Source: Leptospira venezuelensis (lineage in GTDB: Bacteria; Spirochaetota; Leptospiria; Leptospirales; Leptospiraceae). From it: a stretch of 64,000 nt of DNA. The notes under the pieces were generated by a model. The model saw nothing but the letters and a program-made list of their open reading frames with translations, was not told the DNA's origin and ran no database searches. Made by a program: the position numbers and the translations under genes. The stretch spans positions 62,001-126,000 of the forward strand of contig NZ_NETS01000007.1 in NCBI RefSeq assembly GCF_002150035.1, in the 5' to 3' direction. Below are positions 25,223-32,739 of the stretch, in pieces. Within the stretch, counting starts at the first letter, position 1. Each line of letters starts with the position of its first letter.

Positions 25223-25373
25223 TGTTGGAGCTCCTACATGGGGTTTGAAGGGCGCCCCCGCCCTGCATTGGGAGGGGGGAGTGGCCCGTGGGAGAGCTTT
25301 CACTCAACTATCATATTTCCCTAAAACTTACAACAAAATTTCCTTGCACTAAATCTTGTTGGAGCTCCTACAT
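25223..25373 (+). repeat. Long interspersed repeat, copy 1, bounded by TGTTGGAGCTCCTACAT
   Basis: Identical 17-mers at 25223-25239 and 25357-25373 enclose a conserved interior: GGGCGCCCCCGCCCT, then GGGAGGGGGGAGTGG and CCCGTGGGAGAGC, then TATCATATTTCCCTAAAACTT. The same arrangement recurs at 30795-30946 with boundary spacing 136 instead of 134. It fills the gap between two convergent genes. Confidence 0.75.
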
Positions 25374-25378
25374 CTCGA

Positions 25379-26020
25379 TCAAATATACTGCTTTAGATAT
25401 TCTTTCCCTTTTAGATGGCTCGGATATAAGATAGGAAATTCCACTCCAGTGCGCTTTCTCTTTCTGCGATACGCTTTACTAGAATCGGTATAGACCTCGT
25501 ATTCTGATTCTACTCTGAATAATAGTTTTTCCCAAAATAGGAAATGATTATCTATAAACTCTTGTCGCACATCTTTTGCTCTGGAAGTTAAAGGACATTT
25601 GGTTTGGAATTCTTGCATAAATACTAAACCAACCAAAACCCCTCTTGTATCTAAATAAGGTTCTAATGGAAAAGTTCTACAACTGATAGAGCGGTTCTCT
25701 CTTTCACAATGTGCCACTCCTTTACATTCACAAAATGTAATTTTCCTATGATCGTATACCGCAAATTCTTTTTTTTCTTCTCTGGTCATCGGAACATATG
25801 CTTTCCACAAGTCTGTTCTTTTGGATAACATTTCATATTCCGCTTTATATAATGCGGGTAGTGCATTATCTGCTTGGCAACAAACCGGGATCCCGCCGTT
25901 GGAAGGAGCACATAAACTTCCACAATTATATTCTGTGACTTCTTCTTGAAGAAGTGTATAATAATATTGTATTTCGTCCTCTGTTAAGGCCTTAGGGTCC
26001 GATGTCCGTGACTTCTTCAT
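25379..26020 (-). CDS. YkgJ-like cysteine-cluster protein
   Basis: The 213-aa product carries a YkgJ-type Cys cluster that probably binds iron or zinc: NCGSLCAPSNGGIPVCC (about 32-48), then FCECKGVAHCERENRSISCRTFPLEPY (about 96-122) and a later KCPLTS. These families are usually called Fe-S/zinc chelators, with no proven reaction. The gene overlaps the upstream J-like gene by 29 bp, so the two are co-translated. Its 3' end abuts the interspersed repeat at 25357-25373. Confidence 0.78.
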   Translation of the reverse strand: MKKSRTSDPKALTEDEIQYYYTLLQEEVTEYNCGSLCAPSNGGIPVCCQADNALPALYKAEYEMLSKRTDLWKAYVPMTREEKKEFAVYDHRKITFCECKGVAHCERENRSISCRTFPLEPYLDTRGVLVGLVFMQEFQTKCPLTSRAKDVRQEFIDNHFLFWEKLLFRVESEYEVYTDSSKAYRRKRKRTGVEFPILYPSHLKGKEYLKQYI

Positions 26021-26636
26021 TCTGCTCTATTTCTCTTTTTTTCTCTCTTGCTGAGATCACTCTTTCCAGATAGAATATTCGGAACAGTGTATAGGCTGTC
26101 CCCATAAACGTACAGGAAAACAAGAGTCCCCATCTACGATAGAAAAGGTCGGCGCTTGTGGAGAGCCAGCCGTTTTTCTGGAATACTACAAAAACGAGAG
26201 AAGAAATTACCAATATTGAAAAGCAGGCTAATATAAAATATACAGTTGTCCGGAAGATCCAAAGTTTATCTTCTCGTTCGTATTTTAACATTAGGAATTG
26301 TTTGTATAGTCTCTCGTATTCCTTAGGTGTGGAAATTCTTTGAACTTCAAAATACTTTTCAAATTCTTCCGGGACTCCTTCCGGATCTGGAAGCACTAAT
26401 TCGTAATCTAAGGAAGCATCATAACGTTTTCGTCTGAGTGGGTCCGAGAGATGATAGTATGCCTCTGCTCCTTCTCTCAATTCCGCCTCTTTCCAGGGTA
26501 CCCAAGAATATTCTTTTAGATTCTGTACATATTGATGAAATGCTTCTTCCACGGCTCGAGGAGAGGCATCTCTGGAAAGGCCAAATAATACATAATAGTC
26601 AGTTTTACGACTGAGTCCTGTTCCGAATCGATTCAT
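25992..26636 (-). CDS. Degenerate J-domain membrane protein
   Basis: The 214-aa product begins with a J-like domain (about 10-75: TDYYVLFGLSRDASPRAVEEAFHQYVQ ... AYYHLSDPLRRKRYDASLDYE). The HPD tripeptide needed to stimulate DnaK is absent; the place is occupied by YVQNLKEYS. Two membrane helices follow at about 125-148 and 165-188, and the C-terminus is charged. Because HPD is missing, a structural or adaptor role is more likely than co-chaperone activity. It overlaps the YkgJ-like gene and is divergent from miaB. Confidence 0.75.
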   Translation of the reverse strand: MNRFGTGLSRKTDYYVLFGLSRDASPRAVEEAFHQYVQNLKEYSWVPWKEAELREGAEAYYHLSDPLRRKRYDASLDYELVLPDPEGVPEEFEKYFEVQRISTPKEYERLYKQFLMLKYEREDKLWIFRTTVYFILACFSILVISSLVFVVFQKNGWLSTSADLFYRRWGLLFSCTFMGTAYTLFRIFYLERVISAREKKREIEQNEEVTDIGP

Positions 26637-26748
26637 CTTATTCGTCTTTAGAAGAATTCTGATTATGATCCTATCTCAGCAGGAAAGGAAACTTTTTTTA
26701 AGGTTTCGAGCGGGTTGACAGGGCCTTTCCTTCTCCAAAACTGGACCT

Positions 26749-28098
26749 ATGAGCGTGCTTGAAGTAGAAAAAAAGGCCGGTAAGGTTTATATAGAGACCT
26801 ATGGTTGCCAGATGAACGAATACGATTCGGGTATCGTGTCCAGTTTGATGCAAGGCGCTCAGTTTGAGACGGTTTCCGATCCGGAACTGTCTGATGTTAT
26901 TTTCTTAAATACTTGTGCAATCCGTGAAAATGCTCACGCAAAAATTTACGCAAGGCTTCAAGGTCTCGGATATTTGAAAAAAAGAAATCCTGACCTGGTA
27001 ATTGGAGTTCTTGGATGTATGGCCCAGAACCTGGGAGACGATCTTTTTCATCAGGAATTGCCTTTGGATTTGGTTGTAGGTCCTGATAATTATAGAACTC
27101 TACCTGAACTTATCCAAACAATTCGTTCAGATAAACAACCTGTTTCTTTAACACGTCTTTCTAAGATTGAAACTTATGATGAGATAGAGCCTAGAGTTGT
27201 AAATGGTATTCAGGCGTTCGTCACAATCATGAGGGGTTGCAATAATTTCTGCACATTCTGCGTTGTCCCTTATACAAGAGGAAGAGAGAGAAGTAGAGAT
27301 CCTCATTCGATTGTAAGAGAAACTCGCGATTTGGTTGCACAAGGTGTAAAACAACTCACTTTACTTGGACAGAATGTAAACTCTTATAAGTCAGAAGGTG
27401 TCGACTTCGCAGGGCTTGTTCGACTTCTATTAGAAGAAACTGATATAGAAAGAATTCGTTTTACTTCTCCGCATCCTAAAGATTTTCCTATGCATCTTTT
27501 GGAACTTATGGCGGAAAATCCCAGGTTCTGTCCTAATATTCATCTTCCATTACAGTCCGGAAATACCGATGTGCTCGAGAATATGAAAAGAACTTATTCC
27601 AAAGAGGAATTTTTGGAAGTAGTCGATCAGATCAAATCGATTGTTCCGAATGTTGGACTTACGACAGATATTATAGTAGGTTTCCCTGGAGAGACAGAAG
27701 AGCAGTTTGAAGATACCTTAGACATGGTCCGCAAAGTTGGCTTTGACATGGCATTCATGTTTAAGTATTCGGAGAGAGAAGGTACTATCGCTCAGAAAAG
27801 ATATCCTGACGATGTACCTGAGGAAGTAAAAGGAGAACGCCTGACTAAGTTAGTCGATCTTCAAACTTCTATCTCCGCGGAACAGAATAAATCAAGAGTT
27901 GGTAAAATATTTCCAATTTTGGTAGAAGGGGCTTCTAAAAAATCTTCCAAGGAAGCGTGTGGTCGTACTCCTTGCGGAAGAATGACAGTTTTTAAATTAC
28001 CGGAGAATGTTAATGTAGATTCTCTGATCGGGAAAACTGTTTCTGTTAAGATCAATTTTGCAACTAGTGCCACTCTCAAAGGAGAGGTAGTAGAGTGA
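26749..28098 (+). CDS. miaB: tRNA-2-methylthio-N6-dimethylallyladenosine synthase
   Basis: The 449-aa product is MiaB. The N-terminal UPF0004 part has the three cluster Cys (ETYGCQMNEYDS, FLNTCAIRENA, GVLGCMAQ). The radical-SAM motif GCNNFCTFCVVPYTRGRE is complete, and a C-terminal TRAM-like domain follows. It inserts the methylthio group at C2 of i6A37 in tRNAs reading UNN codons. There is no clear SD before ATG 26749. The stop overlaps the next gene's GTG by 4 bp (GTGA). Confidence 0.95.
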   Translation: MSVLEVEKKAGKVYIETYGCQMNEYDSGIVSSLMQGAQFETVSDPELSDVIFLNTCAIRENAHAKIYARLQGLGYLKKRNPDLVIGVLGCMAQNLGDDLFHQELPLDLVVGPDNYRTLPELIQTIRSDKQPVSLTRLSKIETYDEIEPRVVNGIQAFVTIMRGCNNFCTFCVVPYTRGRERSRDPHSIVRETRDLVAQGVKQLTLLGQNVNSYKSEGVDFAGLVRLLLEETDIERIRFTSPHPKDFPMHLLELMAENPRFCPNIHLPLQSGNTDVLENMKRTYSKEEFLEVVDQIKSIVPNVGLTTDIIVGFPGETEEQFEDTLDMVRKVGFDMAFMFKYSEREGTIAQKRYPDDVPEEVKGERLTKLVDLQTSISAEQNKSRVGKIFPILVEGASKKSSKEACGRTPCGRMTVFKLPENVNVDSLIGKTVSVKINFATSATLKGEVVE

Positions 28099-29876
28099 AA
28101 AAAAACTCCCGTACTTCGGGAGGCGATTCCTCTCCTAAGAAAAAAAAGACCGAGGCTGTTCATCGGACTGATACTACAGGTTTCGGAACGGAAGCTGCAG
28201 GAAAAGTAGCAGACGGGAAAGATTTACGTTCAGTAAGGGTGCATAACGTTGCAGACCTTCCCCCTGGTTTTTTTGTCCATACTGATAGGGAAAAATTCTG
28301 GAGATGGCTTCCCATCTTGGATCGTTACATTCTTTCCGAAATCATTCCTTCTTTCTTAGTAGCACTTTTATTTTTTACAAGTATCTATATGGCCATCGCG
28401 CTTAAAAGTATGATTGGTCTTTTTGTAGGGAAGGGTGTGGATCCTTTCCGACTATTGGATTATTTTGGTTATCTACTCGGGAATATTCTTCCTACAACGG
28501 CACCTCTTGCTTGTTTGATGAGTGGTGTGATGGCGGCGGGAAGACTTTCTGGCGACTCTGAGATTACTGCGATACGTTCTGCAGGTATAGGATTTTCCCG
28601 GATTTACGTGGTATTTGTCGGGTTCGGTATATTCTTAGCTGCTATCGTTGCATACCTATGCTTCTATCTTTCTCCTATTAATACTCGAAAAATGACAGAG
28701 TTTAATAAATGGGTTTTGGCTTATAATCCCCTTCTTGCATTAACTCCTGGACAGTTTGCTGGTGACCAAGTTCAGAATGCTGGCTCTGAAAAGGCGATCG
28801 CGATGTATACGGAAGGAGTGAACGCGAAAACCGGAGAACTTTCTGGAGTTCAAATCCGAGAGTGGACAGTATTTATTCCGCAGAACCAAGATCCGTTCCT
28901 TCTATCCTTGGGTGCTGCGAGTCGTCCTGTTCAATTAGGAGAATCTTATATTACACAAATCATCTCCGCTAAAAAAGGAACGTTAGTGGAGAAGAAGGGG
29001 CCTGACGGTGAGTTTGAAAAATCTATCCGATTGAAGGATGCATGGATCTTAGAATGGGATAGAGCCAAGCAGCAATTTTCAGTCGGAGATCTTCGAAAAG
29101 GGGAGATGGATTATAATATTCCAAAAACCGAGGAGAAAAAAAGCCTGGTTATCAATGTGGATCCAGGTTCTTTCACTCTTTTGACTCTGATCGATATTAG
29201 AAATAATATCAAGGCTGGAAGATTAGAGAGGATTCCTGGACTTGAAATTTTGCAAGAGATGGGAATTCCTTCTGATGGATCAGAAAATCTGAAAGATAGA
29301 GTTCTGAGGCTTCAATTGGAACTCCCAAATATAATGAGTGACCCTAAAATTTCTGATGCTCAGAAATCTCAGAGTGTTACTATCGTCCTTCAGCTGACTA
29401 CTTTACTGAAAGAGGCTAAAAAAAGAGTCTCTCAATTCGATGTGGAGATCCAGAGAAGATACGCAATCCCTGTCTCTTGTATTATTTTTTCCTTAGTATC
29501 CTTACCCTTGGGGCTCGTAGTAAAACGATCTGGAAAAGGGATGAGTTTCACGATGGCTGTGGTTTTGATCATTGTGTATTGGGCACTTTTTACATTCGGA
29601 TCGAATATTTCCGAAAATTCTAAGTTTCCGGTTTGGCTTGGACCTTGGAGTGGAAACATAGCGATCGCGATCATTGGTTCAGTCGTTATGTTAAAACGAA
29701 CCGATATGCGTTTTCCGCCCGCTGTAGTAAATTTCTTTCAGATCTTAGCTAAGTTCTTTTCCCCCGTTGCCCGCGTTTTTGCCCGGATAGAAGGACCTCT
29801 TTCTTCCCTAAAAACAAAATTGACAGAGGGACTCAAAAAATTATCCTTATGGAGAAATCGAGAAAATCGATACTGA
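28095..29876 (+). CDS. LptF/LptG-family lipopolysaccharide export permease
   Basis: The 593-aa product has an unusually long basic N-terminal extension (about 1-70). The YjgP/YjgQ core follows: four N-terminal TM helices starting LDRYILSEIIPSFLVALLFFTSIYMAIA, then PTTAPLACLMSGVMAAGRLSGDSEITAIRSAGIG, a periplasmic beta-jellyroll-like region (about 220-440) and C-terminal TM helices (RRYAIPVSCIIFSLVSLPLGLVVKRSGKGMSF). It should work with LptB to extract LPS from the inner membrane. LptF cannot be told from LptG by eye. It is coupled to miaB through a GTGA overlap with SD GAGAGG. Confidence 0.88.
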   Translation: MKKNSRTSGGDSSPKKKKTEAVHRTDTTGFGTEAAGKVADGKDLRSVRVHNVADLPPGFFVHTDREKFWRWLPILDRYILSEIIPSFLVALLFFTSIYMAIALKSMIGLFVGKGVDPFRLLDYFGYLLGNILPTTAPLACLMSGVMAAGRLSGDSEITAIRSAGIGFSRIYVVFVGFGIFLAAIVAYLCFYLSPINTRKMTEFNKWVLAYNPLLALTPGQFAGDQVQNAGSEKAIAMYTEGVNAKTGELSGVQIREWTVFIPQNQDPFLLSLGAASRPVQLGESYITQIISAKKGTLVEKKGPDGEFEKSIRLKDAWILEWDRAKQQFSVGDLRKGEMDYNIPKTEEKKSLVINVDPGSFTLLTLIDIRNNIKAGRLERIPGLEILQEMGIPSDGSENLKDRVLRLQLELPNIMSDPKISDAQKSQSVTIVLQLTTLLKEAKKRVSQFDVEIQRRYAIPVSCIIFSLVSLPLGLVVKRSGKGMSFTMAVVLIIVYWALFTFGSNISENSKFPVWLGPWSGNIAIAIIGSVVMLKRTDMRFPPAVVNFFQILAKFFSPVARVFARIEGPLSSLKTKLTEGLKKLSLWRNRENRY

Positions 29877-29950
29877 TTTCCGTTTTTTAGAAGGACGGGA
29901 TCGGCTTTCGACGTCTTATTTATGGCGTTGAGTAAGGGGGAGAGTCGGCT

Positions 29951-30787
29951 TTGAAAACCGCGAATATTTGGCACATAACTTCCGGAGCTGAATTCCCCGT
30001 ACATATATGGAAACATCCGAGAATTAATATCGAATTACGTAAGGTCCAGTTAAAGGACTACAGATCGATAGAATTGGATGCTCAGGATATCAATGTATTC
30101 TATGTGAATACTAACTTGAAAGAATGGTCAGAAATTAAGGAAGACTTCCTAAAACGTTTTGAACTTCATCCGTTCGTTGCACTTACCATTATTGCTTCTC
30201 CCGAAGCCGAAGAAATTTATAATAAACTTTCTCCTAAAGGTAAAACTGAAGTTTTAGAAAATCCAGTTCAGCCAAGGTCTTTAAGGATTATTTTAGATAG
30301 AGTGATCCAGACTGAGTTTTTCAAGATGGTGGCAAACGAGATCGGGAATAGTTGTCTTGCTAACGTGGGATTTTTTGAGGGAGTTTTCGAACTCGCAAAT
30401 AAAGAATATAAAGATACTCACAAAGCAAATGCTGCACTTCATGCAATCCTTGAATTTGAAGCAAAGATCAAGAAGAACAACGAAGATATTAACAAAGCAA
30501 TTGAGAGAGTGAACGAGCTCAAGAACCAAGAGCTATTGACTCTTCATGAAAGATTGAAAGTTTCTGAGATTATAGATAATCTCAAGACAATGGAATTAAA
30601 ACACGCGCTTGAATTGAAAAAAGCTACAGAAAGAGCTTTGGAGTATTCTAGTATAGAAGAGATTGAAATGAAGAATATCCTAGAGGCGCATACGAAACTG
30701 TTTGAATACACTGAACAAGAGATCAAAGATCTAGTTGAGGAAAACAAACGTCTTAGAAAAGAACTAGGACTTCCTGAGAATAATTAG
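29951..30787 (+). CDS. Receiver-like domain plus coiled coil, unknown function
   Basis: The TTG start at 29951 follows a strong SD (GGGGGAGAG, 6 nt). The 278-aa product has an N-terminal alpha/beta segment (about 1-115); AQDINVFYVNTN, FVALTIIASPEAEE and VLENPVQPRSLRIILDRVIQTEFFK resemble a degraded response-regulator receiver, but no clear phospho-Asp is seen. Residues about 150-275 are almost entirely charged helix (coiled coil: KKNNEDINKAIERVNELKNQ). It is probably a signalling adaptor; the receiver assignment is inference. It lies 74 nt after the LPS permease gene. Confidence 0.68.
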   Translation: MKTANIWHITSGAEFPVHIWKHPRINIELRKVQLKDYRSIELDAQDINVFYVNTNLKEWSEIKEDFLKRFELHPFVALTIIASPEAEEIYNKLSPKGKTEVLENPVQPRSLRIILDRVIQTEFFKMVANEIGNSCLANVGFFEGVFELANKEYKDTHKANAALHAILEFEAKIKKNNEDINKAIERVNELKNQELLTLHERLKVSEIIDNLKTMELKHALELKKATERALEYSSIEEIEMKNILEAHTKLFEYTEQEIKDLVEENKRLRKELGLPENN

Positions 30788-30794
30788 AACTGAG

Positions 30795-30946
30795 TGTTGG
30801 AACTCCTACGTGAGGTTTTAAAGGGCGCCCCCGCCCTGTTTAGGGAGGGGGGAGTGGCCCGTGGGAGAGCTCATTTCCCAATATCATATTTCCCTAAAAC
30901 TTGCAACAGAATTTTCGACTGCAAAATCCTTGTTGGAATTCCAACA
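30795..30946 (+). repeat. Long interspersed repeat, copy 2
   Basis: Begins TGTTGGAACTCCTACGT and ends TGTTGGAATTCCAACA. The interior matches copy 1 (GGGCGCCCCCGCCCT; GGGAGGGGGGAGTGG; GTGGGAGAGC; TATCATATTTCCCTAAAACTTGC). It starts 8 nt after a stop codon. Confidence 0.75.
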
Positions 30947-30965
30947 AGCAAACGTTGAATTCACT

Positions 30966-30980
30966 TGTAGGAGTTCCTGC
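30966..30980. repeat. GTAGGAG-type palindrome
   Basis: TGTAGGAGTTCCTGC, a slightly degraded solo copy of the boundary palindrome, 20 nt after the long repeat. Confidence 0.5.
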
Positions 30981-30993
30981 TTACTCTTCACCT

Positions 30994-31854
30994 TTACTCT
31001 CTTGCAAATAATTCTAAAACTTTTTTGAATTCGTAGGAGTTCCTACCATATGCTTTTTCAGCGTATAAGATCCCATGTTTCTTTCTTCTATCCTTATAAA
31101 AGTCCATACCTTCTGGATGACCAGATTTTTTAGCTGAAAGGTAGAGTCTCTCGTAACAATGAGATAGAATTCGATGAGGTTCCGCTTCGTCGTTAAATTT
31201 TGGATCTAATGAGATATACTTCTCCAAGAACTCTGCTGATTGGTTGAAGTTTTTAAGAGCGTATTGATGCTTTATAAATTCTCTAAAAACTCCGGCTTGT
31301 AATTCGAGAAAAGATTCAGATTTTCTAATGTTTGGGTTTGCTATCTTATCTAGATTTTTCATAGCAAGTGAAAGATTTTTAACCGAATCAAGTCTTGCTT
31401 TGGTCAATTCTCTATTCCAGACCCTTTCTGCATTTTCTAATCGAGTCTTTCTTTGCCATGGAAATCTTTCAGAATCAAGAATCTTGCCTTCTTCTTTTTC
31501 TCTCTTGGCTTTAATATTATCCGAAACTTTTCTGAAACCATCCAATGCAGCAGAGAAATACTCTTCGGTCTTTTCTAAAGCTTGTTTTGAATTTCCTTCT
31601 GAAAAATCTCCCAAGAAATCGATGTCCTTAAATTCGTTCGGATCGTCGCTCCAAGGACCATCTTTTGCAGATTCAGGGATCAATATCTCCAGCTTCTTGG
31701 GGCGATCGTGGGGATCTTCTTGGGGAAACAGATAAGAAGAAGAGGGGATCAATATCAATAGAATCAAAGTTCTTAAGCATGGAAGCTTAACGAGTTTCAT
31801 TAGCACTAGAATCGGGAAACTACTTCGAGAGATAAACCATAAAAATGGTTTCAT
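30994..31854 (-). CDS. Exported helical TPR-like protein
   Basis: The 286-aa product from ATG 31854 (SD GGAGG, 8 nt) starts MKPFLWFISRSSFPILVLMKLVKLPCLRTLILLILIPSSS, a long hydrophobic leader that could be a signal peptide or anchor; a shorter start at 31800 is possible. The mature part is acidic and helical, with TPR-like stretches near residues 190-260 (LKNFNQSAEFLEKYISLDPKFNDEAEPHRILSHCYERLY). Near the C-terminus, YGRNSYEFKK is encoded by a GTAGGAG-type palindrome. Divergent from mgsA with only 39 bp between starts. Confidence 0.72.
   Translation of the reverse strand: MKPFLWFISRSSFPILVLMKLVKLPCLRTLILLILIPSSSYLFPQEDPHDRPKKLEILIPESAKDGPWSDDPNEFKDIDFLGDFSEGNSKQALEKTEEYFSAALDGFRKVSDNIKAKREKEEGKILDSERFPWQRKTRLENAERVWNRELTKARLDSVKNLSLAMKNLDKIANPNIRKSESFLELQAGVFREFIKHQYALKNFNQSAEFLEKYISLDPKFNDEAEPHRILSHCYERLYLSAKKSGHPEGMDFYKDRRKKHGILYAEKAYGRNSYEFKKVLELFARE
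31032..31048. repeat. GTAGGAG-type palindrome inside a coding region
   Basis: CGTAGGAGTTCCTACCA lies in the last 60 bp of the exported TPR-like gene, encoding GRNSYE. This is the only copy seen well inside a gene. Confidence 0.5.
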
Positions 31855-31893
31855 TCGGAAAGCCTCCGGATGAATTTGATTTAGGAACAGAAT

Positions 31894-32340
31894 ATGCAAA
31901 GTCCGGAAGTGCCGAAAACGAAACGTATCGTGCTTATCGCACATGATAATAAAAAAGAAGATTTAGTGGAATGGGTGCAGCTCCATAAGGATATATTATC
32001 CAAACATCACCTTTATGCTACTGGTACTACAGGAAAAATAGTCCATGAGAAAACGGACCTGCCAGTTCATAGATTCCTATCCGGACCACTCGGAGGAGAC
32101 CAGCAGATTGGGGCGAAAATCGTAGATGGAGAGATCGACGTAGTTATCTTCTTTTGGGACCCGCTGACTGCTCAGCCTCATGATCCGGATGTTAAAGCTC
32201 TTCTGAGAATTGCAGTACTTTATAATATTCCAATTGCGAATAATAGAAGGTCAGCTGATTATTTAATCTCTTCTGACCTTCTTGCAAGTTCTTATAAAAA
32301 GACCACCATTGATTATAATACGGGACTTCCGATTTACTAA
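31894..32340 (+). CDS. mgsA: Methylglyoxal synthase
   Basis: The 148-aa product converts dihydroxyacetone phosphate to methylglyoxal and phosphate, bypassing lower glycolysis. Signature residues are present: IVLIAHDNKKEDLVEWV (phosphate-loop Asp), LYATGTTGKIV, SGPLGGDQQIGAKI and VIFFWDPLTAQPHDPDVKALLRIAVLYNIPIANN. The length is typical. SD AGGAA precedes ATG 31894. It converges on the Cys-rich lipoprotein gene with a 1-bp gap between stops. Confidence 0.95.
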   Translation: MQSPEVPKTKRIVLIAHDNKKEDLVEWVQLHKDILSKHHLYATGTTGKIVHEKTDLPVHRFLSGPLGGDQQIGAKIVDGEIDVVIFFWDPLTAQPHDPDVKALLRIAVLYNIPIANNRRSADYLISSDLLASSYKKTTIDYNTGLPIY

Positions 32341-32341
32341 G

Positions 32342-32731
32342 TTATTCGCCTTCTTCTGTAAACGCTGCCCTATATGCTTCTGGAGGGCAGGTCAAATAGC
32401 TGCAGGAATAGGAATCGGAAGAAGCCTGGGTCCAAGTCCCCAATTTCACTAATTCATCGCAGGATATTTTATAAGAATTCGATTTGCCCTTACCGGATGG
32501 AATTCCTGCGCAGGAGAAAACGGGGATCTGCTTATAGCAGGAACAATTTCCTTCGAAAGCCCTAGTATCCGAACAATAAACGCAATCGGACTTTTGATTC
32601 CCATTTAATGCCGCAGAGATCAAGGACTGATTTTGATAATCTTCCTTCTCCTTTTTTGTTTGCGGATCATAGGTACAGGAAGAATATAATAATATTATGA
32701 TAATATAAAGTGTAAAGTATCTAAAATTCAT
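32342..32731 (-). CDS. Cysteine-rich small lipoprotein
   Basis: From ATG 32731 (SD GAGGAA, 4 nt) the 129-aa product starts MNFRYFTLYIIIILLYSSC, with lipobox YSSC (Cys19). A start 4 codons earlier overlaps the upstream stop (ATGA) but has no SD. The mature protein holds nine further Cys (SDCVYCSD, NCSCYKQ, FSCAG, ISCDE, YSCSYLTC), consistent with disulphides or metal binding. Co-transcription with the TonB receptor suggests a metal-related role; this is inference. No family recognised. Confidence 0.75.
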   Translation of the reverse strand: MNFRYFTLYIIIILLYSSCTYDPQTKKEKEDYQNQSLISAALNGNQKSDCVYCSDTRAFEGNCSCYKQIPVFSCAGIPSGKGKSNSYKISCDELVKLGTWTQASSDSYSCSYLTCPPEAYRAAFTEEGE

Positions 32732-32739
32732 AAAATTCC

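Noticed and set aside
26715..26749. TTGACA 34 bp before the miaB ATG, as in the AraC case
   Set aside because: No acceptable -10 hexamer at 15-19 nt spacing, so no leaderless start is proposed.
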